Assembly: GCF_022376445.1 (NCBI RefSeq)
Contig: NW_025955088.1
Coordinates: forward strand, 1 to 64,000
Direction: 5' to 3'
Length of the DNA: 64,000 nt
Origin: Fomitopsis serialis
Lineage: Eukaryota > Basidiomycota > Agaricomycetes > Polyporales > Fomitopsidaceae
The notes under the pieces are model-generated. The model did not search any database. It worked only from the letters and a program-made list of their open reading frames with translations, and was not told the origin of the DNA. Of this stretch, positions 34,012-46,667 are shown piece by piece. The position numbers and the translations under genes are program-made. How positions within the stretch are numbered: the first letter of the stretch is position 1; every line of letters begins with the position of its first letter.

Positions 34012-34405
34012 GCGGGAGGCCATACTGTGGCAGTGGAGGCAGAGCATACTCGTGTTTTGCCTTGCTCAGATTGCCGTGTTGCTCGTCCTAAATCACAGTG
34101 TACGTACAGAAATGACATGCAGAACGAAATGTGCTGGTACAGAGAATCCATAATATTATTGAGCCGTGTCGTTTCATTCCAAACGACAAGCGGTGTTCGC
34201 GCGGTGTACACAACCTATTCGCAGGCAGAATGATGACAGTGCAACTTTGTGGGTCGTTCGAATGCGCCGACAATGCGATGTCCGAACAGTGAGTAGAACA
34301 ATGCGTGAAGGTGTATTGCCAGGACACCTGGCACTTGTTGGGGGCTGGGTCGTTCATTCTTGAAGTTCATTTCCGCGTGACCCGCCGGGATTAGGACACG
34401 GCTGG
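34012..34405. other. gene-free stretch
   Basis: About 390 bases between the GMC stop and repeat arm 2; nothing recognised. Confidence 0.4.
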
Positions 34406-35181
34406 ATGAAGGTAGGACTCCGAGTCGGGGGAGGTGCTACCGGAATGCGAACGTATGGACAGAACTCGGAGACATGGGCTGCCAAGTGAAGTGACGAGAA
34501 GAGGCCGCCAACAAACCTTGCTGCACGAAGCGTAGTCGAGCCGCGCTGGAGGAGTGAGTGCGCCTTCGACGAAGCTCGACGGCCCGTTCAAGCACAGGCC
34601 TCGCGCGAGAAGTCGCCAGCGTGCCAGTAGAACGCCTCAAAGGGGCGCCTGCGACCCGCAGAACAATAGCTACTACCGTGCCAAGGCCCAATCTCTGGGT
34701 GGCATGCAGACGCGGGGGCATGATTGGGATGTTGACCATGTGAGCCTGAGCCGCACTGTTCACACCATTGGCCGCCCAGCGAACGACTTACGACATATCA
34801 CCGCGCAGTATCATTCCCCCAAACCATGCTTGTGGACGGGTTCTTCGTCAAGGCTAGCTTGAACGTACGGCAACGCACTGGCAGGAAGCACCGCCCACGC
34901 CTTCCAAGAAGACAGCACCTGCGTTCTGTGATCACCATCCCAGACTGAGCGCTTGAGCGCTGAGTCCCGAAACTCTGATTTTGAGGGCGTACCTTCGCTG
35001 TCGACGGCTTCTCGATCTCAACGCTAAACTTGAATATGTGCACACATTCCCGCACCGCCAGATTGGCTCCATATCCAGGTGAAGACAGACATGGTCGCCT
35101 CTGGTCGCCTTCCGAGCGGATGCCCGGACGACTCGGTCTGCCTGGTGGATGGTGTTGTGATTGGCGAAGACAACAGTCGCA
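34406..35181 (-). repeat. inverted-repeat arm 2 = MFS upstream copy without the gene
   Basis: Reverse-complement counterpart of 24607-25334. Read on the minus strand it runs up to TACCTTCAT, the last bases before and within the MFS start codon, then diverges. No MFS coding sequence follows, so this is a detached upstream region. It also has an insertion of about ten bases (after ACTGTTGTC) not present in arm 1. Confidence 0.85.
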
Positions 35182-35952
35182 GCTCCTGCTAGCTCCTGCC
35201 AGGGCCATTCACCATCGGAAGGAGAAGGGGCGGCTCCAGCCGTGTTATTGGGCGACGATGTCGTGCGGCTTGTAGTGAGTCCTGAGACAGCCTGCAACAT
35301 AGACTCACTGGGGGGCCGCGGCGGCTCTCAAGTCTCCCTCCAATCCCGGAAATTAGCCCCCAGACATGTCGTGTCATCCAAAAGCTTTTTGGTAAACACA
35401 TCATTACAACGATGAAGTACTCTCGCGCAAAACTCAAGACGGTCTGTCTGCTATGTTATCTGTCGTTTTGGACGAAGCACACTGACAGACTCGGACTGGA
35501 TCTCAGAGTACGGCATGGTGTTTATCTTCCACGAGTTCATGATGTTTCTTCTTCACCACAGACAAGGATACCCTGAGGCACGGAGGTTGAAGGAATTGTC
35601 TACGTCTGCTGGGGGAGACTACTCATTTGGGCTTCTTTTCAAACATCTCATCACGGGCATCTGACGTTGTCCAGTAGTCTCACGCACCTACGACCCGAGG
35701 TGTCCTGTATCCACCTCATGATCGTCTATCTTTGTGGCGAAGCTAAGGACAACGATCTCTAGAGTGTACTGCCGTCTGGATGTCTGCTGACACGTTGACC
35801 TTACCCCGAGACATTCCTCTGGCGCTACTGTTGTTGGCCCGTGTAGTCAGTCCGACTCGGACTCAGGCTTATATACACGGAGTCTTTCGTGGCCCACACG
35901 ATGCACTTTGCTTCGAGTTCTAGCGAGAGTCCGGAATCGACGTCTCGCCACC
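35182..35952. other. intergenic, one open segment of unclear meaning
   Basis: At about 35490-35664 (plus) there is an open segment reading WISEYGMVFIFHEFMMFLL and SAGGDYSFGLLFKHLITGI. It is short and lacks a convincing start or neighbour exons. It is recorded as a possible gene remnant. TTATATACAC at about 35870 is a TATA-like site about 85 bases before the next gene. Confidence 0.35.
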
Positions 35953-37833
35953 ATGTCTACTATTGCGCCGATCATTGAAACAACCTTGGGCTACCAGTAC
36001 ATTGGCTTCACTTTGTCGATCGCGTGAGTGCCCCGCTCTTCATATTGTTCAGTCAATCTGAAGGCTCGGAGGTGCATGCAGCTGCTATGGCATCACGACC
36101 GTTCAGACGTATCTATACTATCGTACCTACCAAGACGATAGTCGTCCTCTCAAAGCATTCGTGAGTTCCCGCTCATCTCTTTTCTTGCTACTCCTCGTCA
36201 CATACCCGTTCAGGTCTTCGTACTGTTGTAGGAGTGTTCACGCGGTCTCAGTGGCAGTAAGAGATCTGAGCTTTGTTCGACAGCTTGCTCGATACACTCT
36301 GCTCGGCTTTTGTTACTCACGCCCTCTATGTAATGCTTGTCGCGAACTGGGGTAATGTTCCCGCATTGCACTTTTTTCCTTGGTACGGGCTTCCTTTTCG
36401 GATTCTGTGCTCCGCTTCGGCTAATGGTAATATACAGGACATTCGCAGTAAGTCTTCCTTCTAACTAACGCTGTCACTCAGCTGCCTATACCGAGACCCT
36501 AGGCCGAGAACGGCCTGACCGTGAGTCTGGCCCACAATGCTTCTGGTACAGAAAGATTAATTACTGTTACTTTCAACTACACAGGTCTTGATCACACTTC
36601 TAGTTCAGTGGTCAGTTGTACTCGCGGGGTCGCCTTTCGTTTATATCTCACTCCGATGAAGCTTCTTTGCTACACGGGTCTGGGACGGTAAGTAACGCCG
36701 TCTTCGGATTGTGTTCTTCGCCTGAAAACATCCCGCTCCAGTATCAGGAAGGAAATGGATCCCGACTGCTATCATCGTACGTAAAGCCCTCTGGTCCTCG
36801 AGTCCAAGTCTCAGCGCTTTGTAGATAATCACGGCTTTGGTAGCGTTCGGTGAGGTAAATCGGAAAATCCTAGAAGTCACACTAACATGCCTCAATCACG
36901 ATGCCAGGATCGGGGCTTTGTGAGGCTTCTTCTATCTTTCTTCTTGAACTTCGCAGACTGAGCATCTCTACACAGGTTTGACATCGAAACTCTTCATGAC
37001 GAACTACTCGACCGCAATACAAAGCTCTTTTTTCATGGTAGGTCATTGTCTCACGCATCACGGTCTAGTTGGTCATGGTCAACCTGCAGATCACGGCCTC
37101 CCTGGACCAAGGGTTTGCATCGCTATGCGATGTCATCATCACAGGGTCGCTATGCTACTACTTGAAGTCTTGGCGCAGTAGCGGGACGAAGAGGTGCGCC
37201 TGACAGGAATGTATCCGCCCAACCTCCCAACCTTTTTCCAGCACTGTGGCAGTTATCGATCGCCTGTTCTCTTACATTGTCGCTCGTGGCATATTGACAG
37301 CGTGAGAGTGCTTCACCTTCTGTATGGTGTCGCGGCTATCTTAACAGACGTGTTAGAGTCATCCAGTTCCTCCTCCTGATCACGGTGCTTAAGGCCACAC
37401 GCTTTTCGATGCACTAACTGATGTACAGTCATGGAACCAGTTCGTTACTGTCAAAAGAAACGAAGCTTGGATGCTTGCCCATCTTGTCCTCAGCAAAGGT
37501 AGCATGTACAATCTTTTGGAGAGCGTCGGTCTGACATACTATACTCCGCAGTATACATCAATACTATGCTCGCTACGTATGCATACGTTTCTGAGACAGA
37601 CACTCGTGCTCACAGAGCTTATAAACTTCAGTCTAAACGGAAGACAAGCTCTTCGCGGCAAGCTTGACAACATCGTCCTGGTTACGACGCACAATCGTGC
37701 GCACACGCCTGGGCCCCGTCTTTCTGAGGGCCACCTAGGGAACATGGAGTTCAGCTCGAACGACGAGATTTCAATCAGCACAGGCCTGCAAGGTTTTGCG
37801 AGCACTGGCAAGGTCCGTACTGTTCGCCGATAA
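35953..37833 (+). CDS. DUF6534-family seven-helix membrane protein
   Basis: A member of a family greatly expanded in agaricomycetes, function unknown. It starts MSTIAPIIETTLGYQYIGFTLSIA (helix 1). Next come CYGITTVQTYLYYRTYQDDSRPLKAF (helix 2 and loop), LLDTLCSAFVTHALYVMLVANWG (helix 3), LITLLVQ and FFATRVWD (helix 4), KWIPTAIIIITALVAFG (helix 5), and the DUF6534 core with LQITASLDQGFASLCDVIITGSLCYYLKS and VIDRLFSYIVARGILTA. The closing block is VYINTMLATLNGRQALRG, after which a hydrophilic tail ends at 37833. It has eight or more short introns. Two of them (after LVQ and after AII) were placed by phase, and the region 36900-37000 is less certain. Confidence 0.75.
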
Positions 37834-38525
37834 CCATCTATGCCGAAGACACTGATGCCGCACTTGCAGGAGCCGCAGGAATCCCTGTGATACCCACTGA
37901 CTGTATTATTATAGCACTGAATGTTGAACGTTGAACACTGGCGCGAAACTAGATAGGTTACGCTGGACTCGGAGACGTACACAGGACCGTGCATATACCC
38001 GAACGCGGCCTGTCACGGCCTGCATGGCTTTCAGAGGCTCGATGCAGACCAGCCCTCCTGGATTAGACTTTATTCGGCCGAGACATATCTGTAGGCCACG
38101 ACGGTGGCCAGTTGGCGATGGCGACCAGGATTGAATATTGAATATTGGGCAGTGGCCACGCGTGCCTCTCGATCGCCGGACTCGGCTTGAGTGTGAGTGT
38201 CGTCAACAACGCAGGATCATGCTGTAGTATGTATACCAGAACAACATACGTTCAGCGAAAGCCTATCTTCTGTGGCAGAGGCCTTACGGTGCAGCCTAAG
38301 CACGGAGTCGTTAGGTCCGAGTACTCGACAAGTTGGAGTGTCGCGTGTTTCAGTGTAGAGGAGGGTGGAGGAAGTGGACACAAGCGGCGTCGAGCAAACT
38401 AGATGAGACTTGAAGTGGGTTGTACTTCCCGCGTGAATATTGTTTGCAGTTATGTTGGTTTGTCGCACTCTTCTCGTACACTACATACGGTTGTACCCAT
38501 CATGGCAGCACGCAATAGACAAACA
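37834..38525. other. convergent intergenic stretch
   Basis: About 690 bases between the DUF6534 stop and the TRAPPC11 stop. No gene seen. Confidence 0.4.
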
Positions 38526-41500
38526 TCATGGTAGGACGAGGACCACGGGCTCTGTCGGCAGTGGAACTTCCTCCACCCCGCCATCCTCCTGCACCTCCCT
38601 TCTCTCGTCCGCACGCACGTCCACGATCCGTATGATCCGCTCCTGTAGCTCGCCCTCTGTGCCCGGGTCCGTCCTCCGATCCGATACCTTCATTCGCGGG
38701 ATCCGCACGAACCCACACTCGACCGGCACGAGCTTCCATAACACCGTCTCTTCAGCACCAGGCAGCAGGATCGGCAGCCTGCCGTTGCGTAGGCCCGCGA
38801 GGACGAACGCGTCACTGTTGTCCGTCTCGAGGTGCACCACAACGTTCGCGGAGCGCGTCGGCTGCCGGTTGCGGATGACGAGGCGGAGATTGAAGGGCTT
38901 GTGCAGCTTCGCGATGGGCGGCACGTCGAGCAGCGCGACAAGACCGTCTCGCGGCGGGCGCAATGGGGGCAGCGAGAGTTGGGTGGTTGCAGGCATGCTG
39001 TAGCCGCCGTCTGGGAGAACTCTGCAAATCGCGGATGTTCAGCCGTCACCAACGTAAGGATGTGCGTAGGATGTACCTTCTCCATGTGAGTTCGTACGAA
39101 CCGGGCGCAGGGATGTCTTGCCCCTCTGAGAGGTCGTCTCTCGTAGCCAAGGTTATCCTGCACCGATCGCAGAACTCATCTCCCGCTAGCCATTCTGGTT
39201 GGCGATATGGATATGTCAGTATAACCACAGCATCGGAATGAACCAGTACCTGTCAGGAAGTCGTCCATGACCTGATCAAGCGAGCTATCCACAATTTTGG
39301 CGTGCCGGCCATCCTAGCAGAAAATCGTCAGACCCACGATACGCACATGCACGGGACAAGACACACCTGTCTCACGAGCTTAATGGAGTCGACCACGATC
39401 CCTGATGGCGCGGCGCAGGCCATGACAGTGGTGATGATCGCCTCACCCATGTCCCCGTCGTCCCAATACCCATCCTCATACGTCATAAGGTCTGCAAGGC
39501 CGGGCTGTGCTTTCAGCGATCTTCTGTACACCGCATGCTGCTCGACGCTAATCGGCTGGACCGCAGGCACGGCCAGCGTCCGGATTGTCTCGTCCCGGTC
39601 TATTCTCGACAGGGTGGGGCTCTTGGGCGACTGAGGGCTTTCCGGTTCGTGGCCGGTAGGTGGTACCTCTCGGTGTGACTGAACGGAGATGTCAATGACC
39701 CTGTCATAAACGGCGCCTGCACTGGAGAGGTAAAGCGTGACGGATGTGCTGACGCCAGGGGCGATAGTGCCCAGCGGAACGCCCTTGATGAGACTCGTTG
39801 ATTTCTCGTCGCCTATGCGAATGTAGTTCTCCCCTGCAGCACGGATCAGTCTATGTTCTACGTTCGAACGCAACCGTCATACCGAGCTCATCGAATTCGG
39901 TGGGCTGCAACAGAGCATCCACGACCATCTCCATCTCCTTGTCATCCTGGTTGCTCACGTCAATGGTGATAGGGAACTCTTCACCAATGTACGCGGGTGC
40001 ATTGTACGTTACAGACACCTGCACCTTATGCGGACGATGACGCACACTGGCGGCCAGCAGTCAGCGCTGCAAACAGGACGGAGAATGTCAGGAGTGCTTA
40101 CACGACAGACGAGTATTGATCTCTCCGCACTGGGATGTATGTGGGCGGGTCGAAACTGCTGAGCCATTGTGGGTAAGGCGCCCCACCGTGTTTGGTGTTC
40201 GCAGGATACAGGGGAATCTGTATGTTCCATTTACCTTCCTTGAGTGTCAACACGAGTCTCTCGATCTGTTCTCTTGCGTAAGCGGGTATCAAAACAGTTC
40301 ATACGTGTATATCCTCCACCTTGACGGTCGCCGGCACCTCGCATGACACAGTGCCACAGAAGACGATTGTGCCTCCGACGCCGAACCTGAGCGGTCCTTC
40401 GACATCCCTGTCGTCTCCATCCTGGGGGGTGATGTGTCCCAAGTCCACGCGCTGGACAGGCAGCAGCTCTGCAGAGGGATCCACAGCCGAGTTGCGCACA
40501 AAGAGAGTCGGCATCTCTCCCGACATGTGTATGACGAGCGACGTGAACGTCAAAGAACGCAGTGATAACGCCGTTCTCGACGTTACTGAGAGCTGGAATG
40601 CAACGGGCTCGCCAACGAGAACGTCAGACCGCCAGAAGACCGCGCACGAATCCACTAGCAGGAGCCATTAGCAAAAAGACACTTCTTATCGAAAAGAAAA
40701 CATACATATAGGTTCAGACTCTGAATGATCTATAACCAATGGTTCTTCTGTTGATGACGGAACAGAGCTCTACGATGTCATTTGTCAACGCAGCGATGGA
40801 CATAGATCACGATGGCAAACACCTTCAAGACCGCCAATAGGTCCTCCTGCGTGGAGTCTTCGTCGTCGTCCTGCGTCTTCAGACCTACCCAGATGGCAGC
40901 AAAATAGTTAGCCAGACGCACAGAAGACGCCTCATAGTCATACCATGCCCGAGCATCTCAAACAACAACCGCACACTCAGCTCCATATCACCCATTTGCT
41001 GCGTACATGAATACCACGTCGTGAGCAGGGGGCGCAACAGTGAGTCCCACTGCTCGCGCCGGTACGTCTTCGCAATCCGTTCGAAGAACCTGCGTGGACC
41101 TTGTGTGTCAGCTGCCGTGGGCGGAAGCGAGTAAGGAGGCAACGGGAGGAGTGCGTACCGCACGGCGAGATCGAACTTGCCAGACTCGTAGTACGTCTGC
41201 GCGATCCGGTATGCGATCCAAAGTGTCAGTCGGCCATGACCATGCGCGTCTTTTGGTGTGTACGCCTTGAATAGGTCGTATGCCCGGGTGTAGAGCTATT
41301 GTAACCCACTAAGTCGATGCTCCCGTGAAGCCCGCGATCTGTCTCACCTCGAGTATGAGCGCGAGATGATCAACCTTCTGTTCGTTGTTGAACCCAGGAG
41401 GGGGCGCCGTCGTTGCCTCTCCCTCCGCCTGCGATCAAAATCTATGACCCAATGCCACACCTTCGCGTCGCCTAGACGCACCTCAGATCGGGCGACACCC

Positions 41501-43717
41501 AAGAAACGCTCTCTCCTCCTCTCAGTACACCCTGCCGACATATAGTAGTAGAAGCCCGGATGCTGCAAAGCCTGACTGGGATTCAGGCCGAGCGCACGCA
41601 TGGCCTCCACCTCGAGGACCCCACGCTGCCCGCTCTCGAGTGCTTGTACCGCTGCCACTGCTGCCGCATGCGAGGACGGGGTGGTCGAGAAATGCGTCGG
41701 AATCTTGAGTGTGGAGCGCGTTCCATGCTCCAGGAGCTCGGCGAAGGCACGATGTCTGTGGACAGATTCAGTCAGTGGGCCTGGGCGGAAGACAGGGCGG
41801 CCAGCCGTACTGTCGCGCGAGCCAGCTCCAGAACTCGAACGTTTCCTCGCCGATGCCCCACCCGCGAGAGAAGTCAGAGAACTTGCGCATGTGGCTGTTG
41901 TGATGCGCTAACGCGAGCGAGTGCTCGTTATTGTAGAGGTAAAGTTTGCATATCTGCGCGGAGCCATGAACTCTGGTGGACACGAGAGTACTCGAATTCC
42001 GCGTACCTTGAGGTTGATACAGTCCGCGAGCACCTTCGCCTCTGCCCACCGCTTCGTCCTCGGGGTAGGATAGCTGTCGACCCGAACATGATCGCTAAGC
42101 TAGCATAGGCATCCTGGTAGTGTCTTTCGTCGCAATCAGACTCTATAGCATGCAAATTGAAGAAGTATATGTACTTAAGCGCAACCTCGTCCTCGCCTCG
42201 GAACTCCGCAAAGCACGCCATCTTGTACTCGTACCGCACCGTCCACCCCTCCGGTCTGAGTGGTCTGCTTGGCACGCTCCCGATAGGCTGTGTGACGGGG
42301 TAGGAAGAAGCAGCCTGTGAGTGTCGATTGCGTTTCCGCCGTACGCGCTTTGAGTGGTTGGTGTAGTACTCGATCGCGGGTTCATAGAGGGCTTCTTGCA
42401 GACTATTGTGCACCCGATGAAGCAGCCCATCGGGGTAGAAATGGAAAGGCAAGCGCACCTGTGCACGAAGTCGCCGATCTCGGAGTGTGAGACGGGGGAG
42501 AGGACAAACAGGGCGGCACGCGGGTCAAGCCCACTTTGTCGGCGGATATAGGTGAGGCGACCGTCCAGGGAAGGGTCATCTATGGTGTGAAATGTAAGGT
42601 CAACAGAGAACCCGAGTGCTCGCTCACGCACCTAGCAGTCGCCTGCTGGCCAGTAGCACCACCGTCAACTTTACGCCACGTTCACTCACAACCTTCTTCC
42701 GCCCAGCGATCTCTGCACATAGCTCCGTATCCCGCCGTCGCTCCTCCGCGTCGCGCTCGCGATCTTCCTCAGCGGTCTCCAGGGGCGCGCGGGACGTCGG
42801 TGCATGCTCAAAGAGGCGCATGAACACCACGAACACGGACGGAACGAGTCGCGTATGTTTGCGGATCCATATGGGCGCGATGAGGCCGTCAGGGTAGAGC
42901 GGTGAAGACGGGGTAAGGGGAGATAGAGGCGAGTGCGCGTTTGGATAATCTGGGTGTTCTGGAGGAATAAGTCTGCGAGGAGGAAATCGAACGTCCTGTG
43001 CGCAAAACATTGTAAATCGTCGGTACTTCCACCCGTCTAACCAAAATGATGACACGGAACGACACACGGTCACAGACTGCACAACTGGCTATGTACGACG
43101 CATCTGGCCTTCGCTAACCACACCGTCACGAATATAAGGACAGTGTAGGACGAGCTCACAGCACACTGAATTGAGTGTCGCGTGGAATCCGGCAGAGTCT
43201 CACAAACCAATCACGACACTATAGTGCCCCAGTCGATCGTCGGGTAATAGTGCAGACGCCTAGTTTCAAGCAAGCCGAAGTAACGCGAGTAAGAGACCTC
43301 CTAGCGATGCGCAAGACCAGCCGTGAGAGCAACAGGGCTCAAGCCCTTCCCCGTTGATCACTTCGTCCCAGCGAAGCGGGAGCAAGGCCACCGGATTGAC
43401 GATGCACTGCCCAGGTACGTCCGGGGCTTCGCCCGGTAGACGGATATGGCCCAGCGACCCTCATCGACGGTCTCCTTCAACTCTATACTCATTCAATAGA
43501 GCAAGCGTACCTTGTCGACCAGAACGACCTGGAACGTCTTCTTCTTCTCTGGCTGCCAAACTGCCACCTTTCGCTGGTTTGCCAAAGCCTCTCGTAGGCG
43601 ATGTGAGAGCACCAAGAAGGGATCCGTCGTCTTGCCCGATGTAGGAGGAGGGTCAAGACCGCCGACGAACATGACGGGCGCAAGCTGCGTGAGGAGTTCC
43701 GGAGGATAAGAATTCAT
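38526..43717 (-). CDS. TRAPPC11 homologue (foie gras / gryzun)
   Basis: A large subunit of a TRAPP complex in ER-to-Golgi and intra-Golgi traffic. The N-terminus is MNSYPPELLTQLAPVMFVGGLDPP. The foie-gras region spans roughly the middle, with YRYEYKMACFAEFRGEDE-like, YQDAYASLAIMFGS, CKLYLYNNEHSLALAHHNSHMRKFSDFSRGWGIGEETFEFWSWLARQ, EVEAMRALGLNPSQALQHPGFYYYMSA, and repeat-like helices (LTLWIAYRIAQTYYESGKFDLAVRFFERIAKTYRREQWDSLL). The C-terminal beta-rich gryzun part has GHITPQDGDDRDVEGPLRFG, FPITIDVSNQDDKEMEM and CGFVRIPRMKVSDRR near the end. Around 14 introns; about 1,200 residues, the family size. The start is the first ATG before the conserved block. No break was found, though I did not resolve every splice site. 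Confidence 0.82.
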
Positions 43718-44288
43718 TGTGGTAGCATATGGAGTCGTGCCCTTAAGGCCGTTCCTATCAGTGTAGTGCCTTCGGAGAACTCAAGAAATTGTAAGTTAGA
43801 GATCGGAGCAACAGCGTGTAGTTACCTTGCGACTGCAAGGTTTCTGCCAGGTCGGAATGTACTGAGCGTCGGGAAGATGGCGGCTGCATAGTATGCAGGT
43901 ATTACCAGTACCATCGCGTAAAGATCACGTGACCACGTATGTACACACTGGCAACTTAACTTTTTGAGATCGTCGCGGTTGTCGCCGACATTGATGTTGT
44001 CCAGAACGTCCGTCGGCTGCTCCCCGGTCAAAATGTTCAAGTTGTCCTGTCTTCCTCGCTCGCATGTCGCACATGGCGTCTGTGCTCGTGTCGTTGCTCA
44101 CCCGACGTGCTTTCGTGAACCTTAGGCAAGGTTCGTACTGAATTAATGACGCAATCAACGACGATTACTGAACTGGCTCAGTCAGCTGCCGGGACTCCAA
44201 TCATTCAAGGCGTTCCTCCACCGTCGATTTTACAGCTAGACTTCACCCCAACAACCACCTCAAGCACCAGAAAAGCTATTCAGCGACA
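43718..44288. promoter_or_regulatory. divergent intergenic region, TRAPPC11 / GST
   Basis: About 570 bases with only shadow ORFs; must contain both promoters. No element could be named with confidence. Confidence 0.4.
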
Positions 44289-45220
44289 ATGGGCCACCCC
44301 GACGAGAATGTCCACCCGACGGCGACGGGTCATGCGCTCGAGACGGTCAAGCAGCACGAGGCTCCGCAGGATCTCGTCTTTTGGGCTGGTTGGGTGCGTC
44401 CGAGCGACTAAGTTATGACAACCGCTGCCCCATCTGACCCGAGCACAGTTCTGTCCGTTCGTCCAGCGCGCGTGGATCGTGCTGGAGGAGCGCGGCATAC
44501 CGTACCAGTACAAGGAGGTCAACCCGTACAAGAAGGAGAAGCACTTCCTCGGTACGTGCGGCTCGTCATGGTGACAGCGAGCACCCTGCTCACTCACTGC
44601 AGACATAAACCCAAAGGGCCTCGTCCCCGCCGTCGAATACAAGGGCCGCGCGCTCTACGAGTCGCTCATCATCTGCGAGTTCCTCGAGGACGCCTACCCC
44701 TCGCACACGCCGCACCTCTTCCCGACGGACCCGTTCGAGCGCGCGTACGTTCGCCTCTGGGTCGACCACGTCGCGAAGAACGTCGTGCCCGCGTTCCACC
44801 GGCTCCTCCAGGGGCAGACGCCCGAGGCGCAGGCGGCCGCGCGCGAGGAGTACTACGAGAGCCTGCGGAAGGTGAGCGAGAAGGCGAAGGGCCCGTACTT
44901 CCTCGGCGCCGAGTTCAGCATGGTCGACGTCGTGCTCGCACCGTGGGTCATCCGCGACTACATCCTACAGGACCACCGAGGCTATTCTCGCGATGCGGTT
45001 GGCAGCGGCTGGAAGGAGTATGCGGAGAAACTCTCGACGAGGCAAAGCGTACTGAAGACGCAGAGTGTGAGTGCTTGTCAGTCATGAAACTCAGGCAGAG
45101 ATTTTCATGATGCGTGTACAGGACCTTGAGCACTATGAGCCGATCTACGGGCGCTACCTGCGCGATGAGGCTCAGAGCGAGGTCGCGAAAGCGACGAGGG
45201 CAGGAAAGGGCCTTCCGTGA
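44289..45220 (+). CDS. glutathione S-transferase, omega-like
   Basis: A cytosolic thiol transferase/dehydroascorbate-reductase-type GST. Exons 44289-44393, 44449-44551, 44603-45066 and 45122-45220 sum to 771 bases, 256 residues. The thioredoxin-like domain has W^FCPFVQRAW, where the Cys of CPF is the catalytic residue of the omega class. It continues with NPKGLVPAVEYKGRALYES, whose ES is part of the glutathione site. The helical domain has RAYVRLWVDHVAKNVVPAFHRLLQ and GAEFSMVDVVLAPWVIR. It ends RAGKGLP. Intron 1 falls exactly before the catalytic FCPF. Expected role: repair of mixed disulfides or detoxification of lignin-derived or xenobiotic compounds, a common use of this class in wood-decay fungi. 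Confidence 0.9.
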
Positions 45221-45682
45221 TACATGCACCAGGGGTTCAACCATTACTGCAGGTTTGTATAGTAGCAATTGTCAATGCGCCTGTTGTGTTGTGAACAAAA
45301 TCGATATCTCGGGAGTGTCATCCATGCTCAGCAGGTACGTCGGTATGATGTTTGATCAAACAGCTAACCACTGTAGTTAAGGGAACAGACGATGTAATAT
45401 TGAAGGATGAGTAGGCAGACTGACGGAGAGTGACTTTGCAGGACTCTTTGGACAGATCCGACCGCAGAGAAAGGTCTGTGCGCATACTTACTTAGAGTGA
45501 AGTCATATGACGACTCCTCGGAAGACTTTGCAGTGAGTCTCCTGTCACTGAGAACATATGTAAGTACCCACATCATGATCGAAGCACGAACGACGGCTAA
45601 TGAGAGGAGCGCTGGTCTGAAAACGTAACAGTCGTAACGCCCCGTCCCGGACCTCCTACAGATATCATTATTAAGACGAGGA
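45221..45682. other. gene-free stretch
   Basis: 3' flank of the GST gene; nothing recognised. Confidence 0.35.
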
Positions 45683-46297
45683 GTGGGAGACAAATCCCTC
45701 AACAAATATCCGCCTATGTCACCAACGAGCAACCGGCCTCGCCGAGCTACACAAAACCCTACTCGTCAGCTACGTCGCATCCTCCCGAATGGCACCCCTT
45801 CCGTTCCATTTGCTGCACCTGGTGTTCCCCTACCTCAGCTCTCACTCGAAGCGAAGGGCGAGGAGGTCATAGAGGTTGAGGTACTGGACTGCCCATCTCA
45901 AGACGGTGGACGAGGGATCGTGTGGGTCACGGCGACCCGTCCAACACGGCAACTGTCCAAAAACCTCAGAATATCCCTGAAAACCTCGCAGCAGGTGAGC
46001 GGAATAGGGCGCCTGTCTGCGCTTACCGCACTGTGCCGCCACTGGGCGTCATTCTCCATCGTGGGCAGCCTGAGTCCGTACAGTCTGAGAGTGCCGATCC
46101 CGTGGGCGAGCCTCGAGCCGCTGGAATGCCACATACACGCCACGCGATACCTCTCACTCCCGAAGGAACCTGCGCCCCATCCCGCTTTTACCGGCAACCC
46201 CTTCATCTCTAACGACACGGAGTCCCCATACGAATTCGACGTGCGGGAAGATCCCTCCGGTCTCGACGTACGCCTCGCGCGAATCCGCGCGTTATGA
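45683..46297 (+). CDS. hypothetical protein, uncertain
   Basis: An open frame of 204 codons, with an internal start MSPTSNRPRRATQNP at 45716 that looks more natural. The protein is Pro/Arg/Ser-rich with a short charged stretch (KGEEVIEVEVLDC) and a hydrophilic end (ESPYEFDVREDPSGLDVRLARIRAL). Another frame over 45922-46212 is also open and protein-like, so the true product may be spliced from both. No domain is recognised and no homologue is known to me. Length alone does not prove it is expressed. Confidence 0.3.
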   Translation: MGDKSLNKYPPMSPTSNRPRRATQNPTRQLRRILPNGTPSVPFAAPGVPLPQLSLEAKGEEVIEVEVLDCPSQDGGRGIVWVTATRPTRQLSKNLRISLKTSQQVSGIGRLSALTALCRHWASFSIVGSLSPYSLRVPIPWASLEPLECHIHATRYLSLPKEPAPHPAFTGNPFISNDTESPYEFDVREDPSGLDVRLARIRAL

Positions 46298-46667
46298 TGG
46301 TGATGTCGAGGGGATCAACTTATTTAGCGGGAGGCTCTTCAAAGTCGAGGTGGATAGGAATTGGTGCATGACAGTAATGGACAGAGATCTACAGTGTTCA
46401 CATATACAGTTGGCGAGTTGGACAGAACAGATAACGATATACAGCGAGTGTGGGTTAATTGTCAGTAGACATCGTAGCATATTATATTTTGCAGGTTTTG
46501 ACTAGACAGTGCTAGTGAACGTTTGAACCCAGGTCTTTTGATGTTTGTACTTTCCTTTCTCGGAAAGATATGCAAGATAGACACAAGCGCCCGCCCATCC
46601 GCTCCTTGCTCTCTGCGTACTCGCTGCCCGTGCTGTCGTCTTCGCTTTCATCAAGTGCTTTTGAACC
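46298..46667. promoter_or_regulatory. upstream region of Hub1/UBL5
   Basis: About 370 bases without coding signal. Confidence 0.3.

Noticed and set aside
24607..35181. A composite transposon bounded by inverted repeats
   Set aside because: No transposase, target-site duplication or terminal motif is visible, and one arm is plainly the upstream region of a host-type transporter gene.
44415..45110. 231-codon ORF overlapping the GST gene
   Set aside because: Different frame from the GST exons, Arg/Pro/Ala-rich shadow. The spliced GST model fits family length and the catalytic motif.
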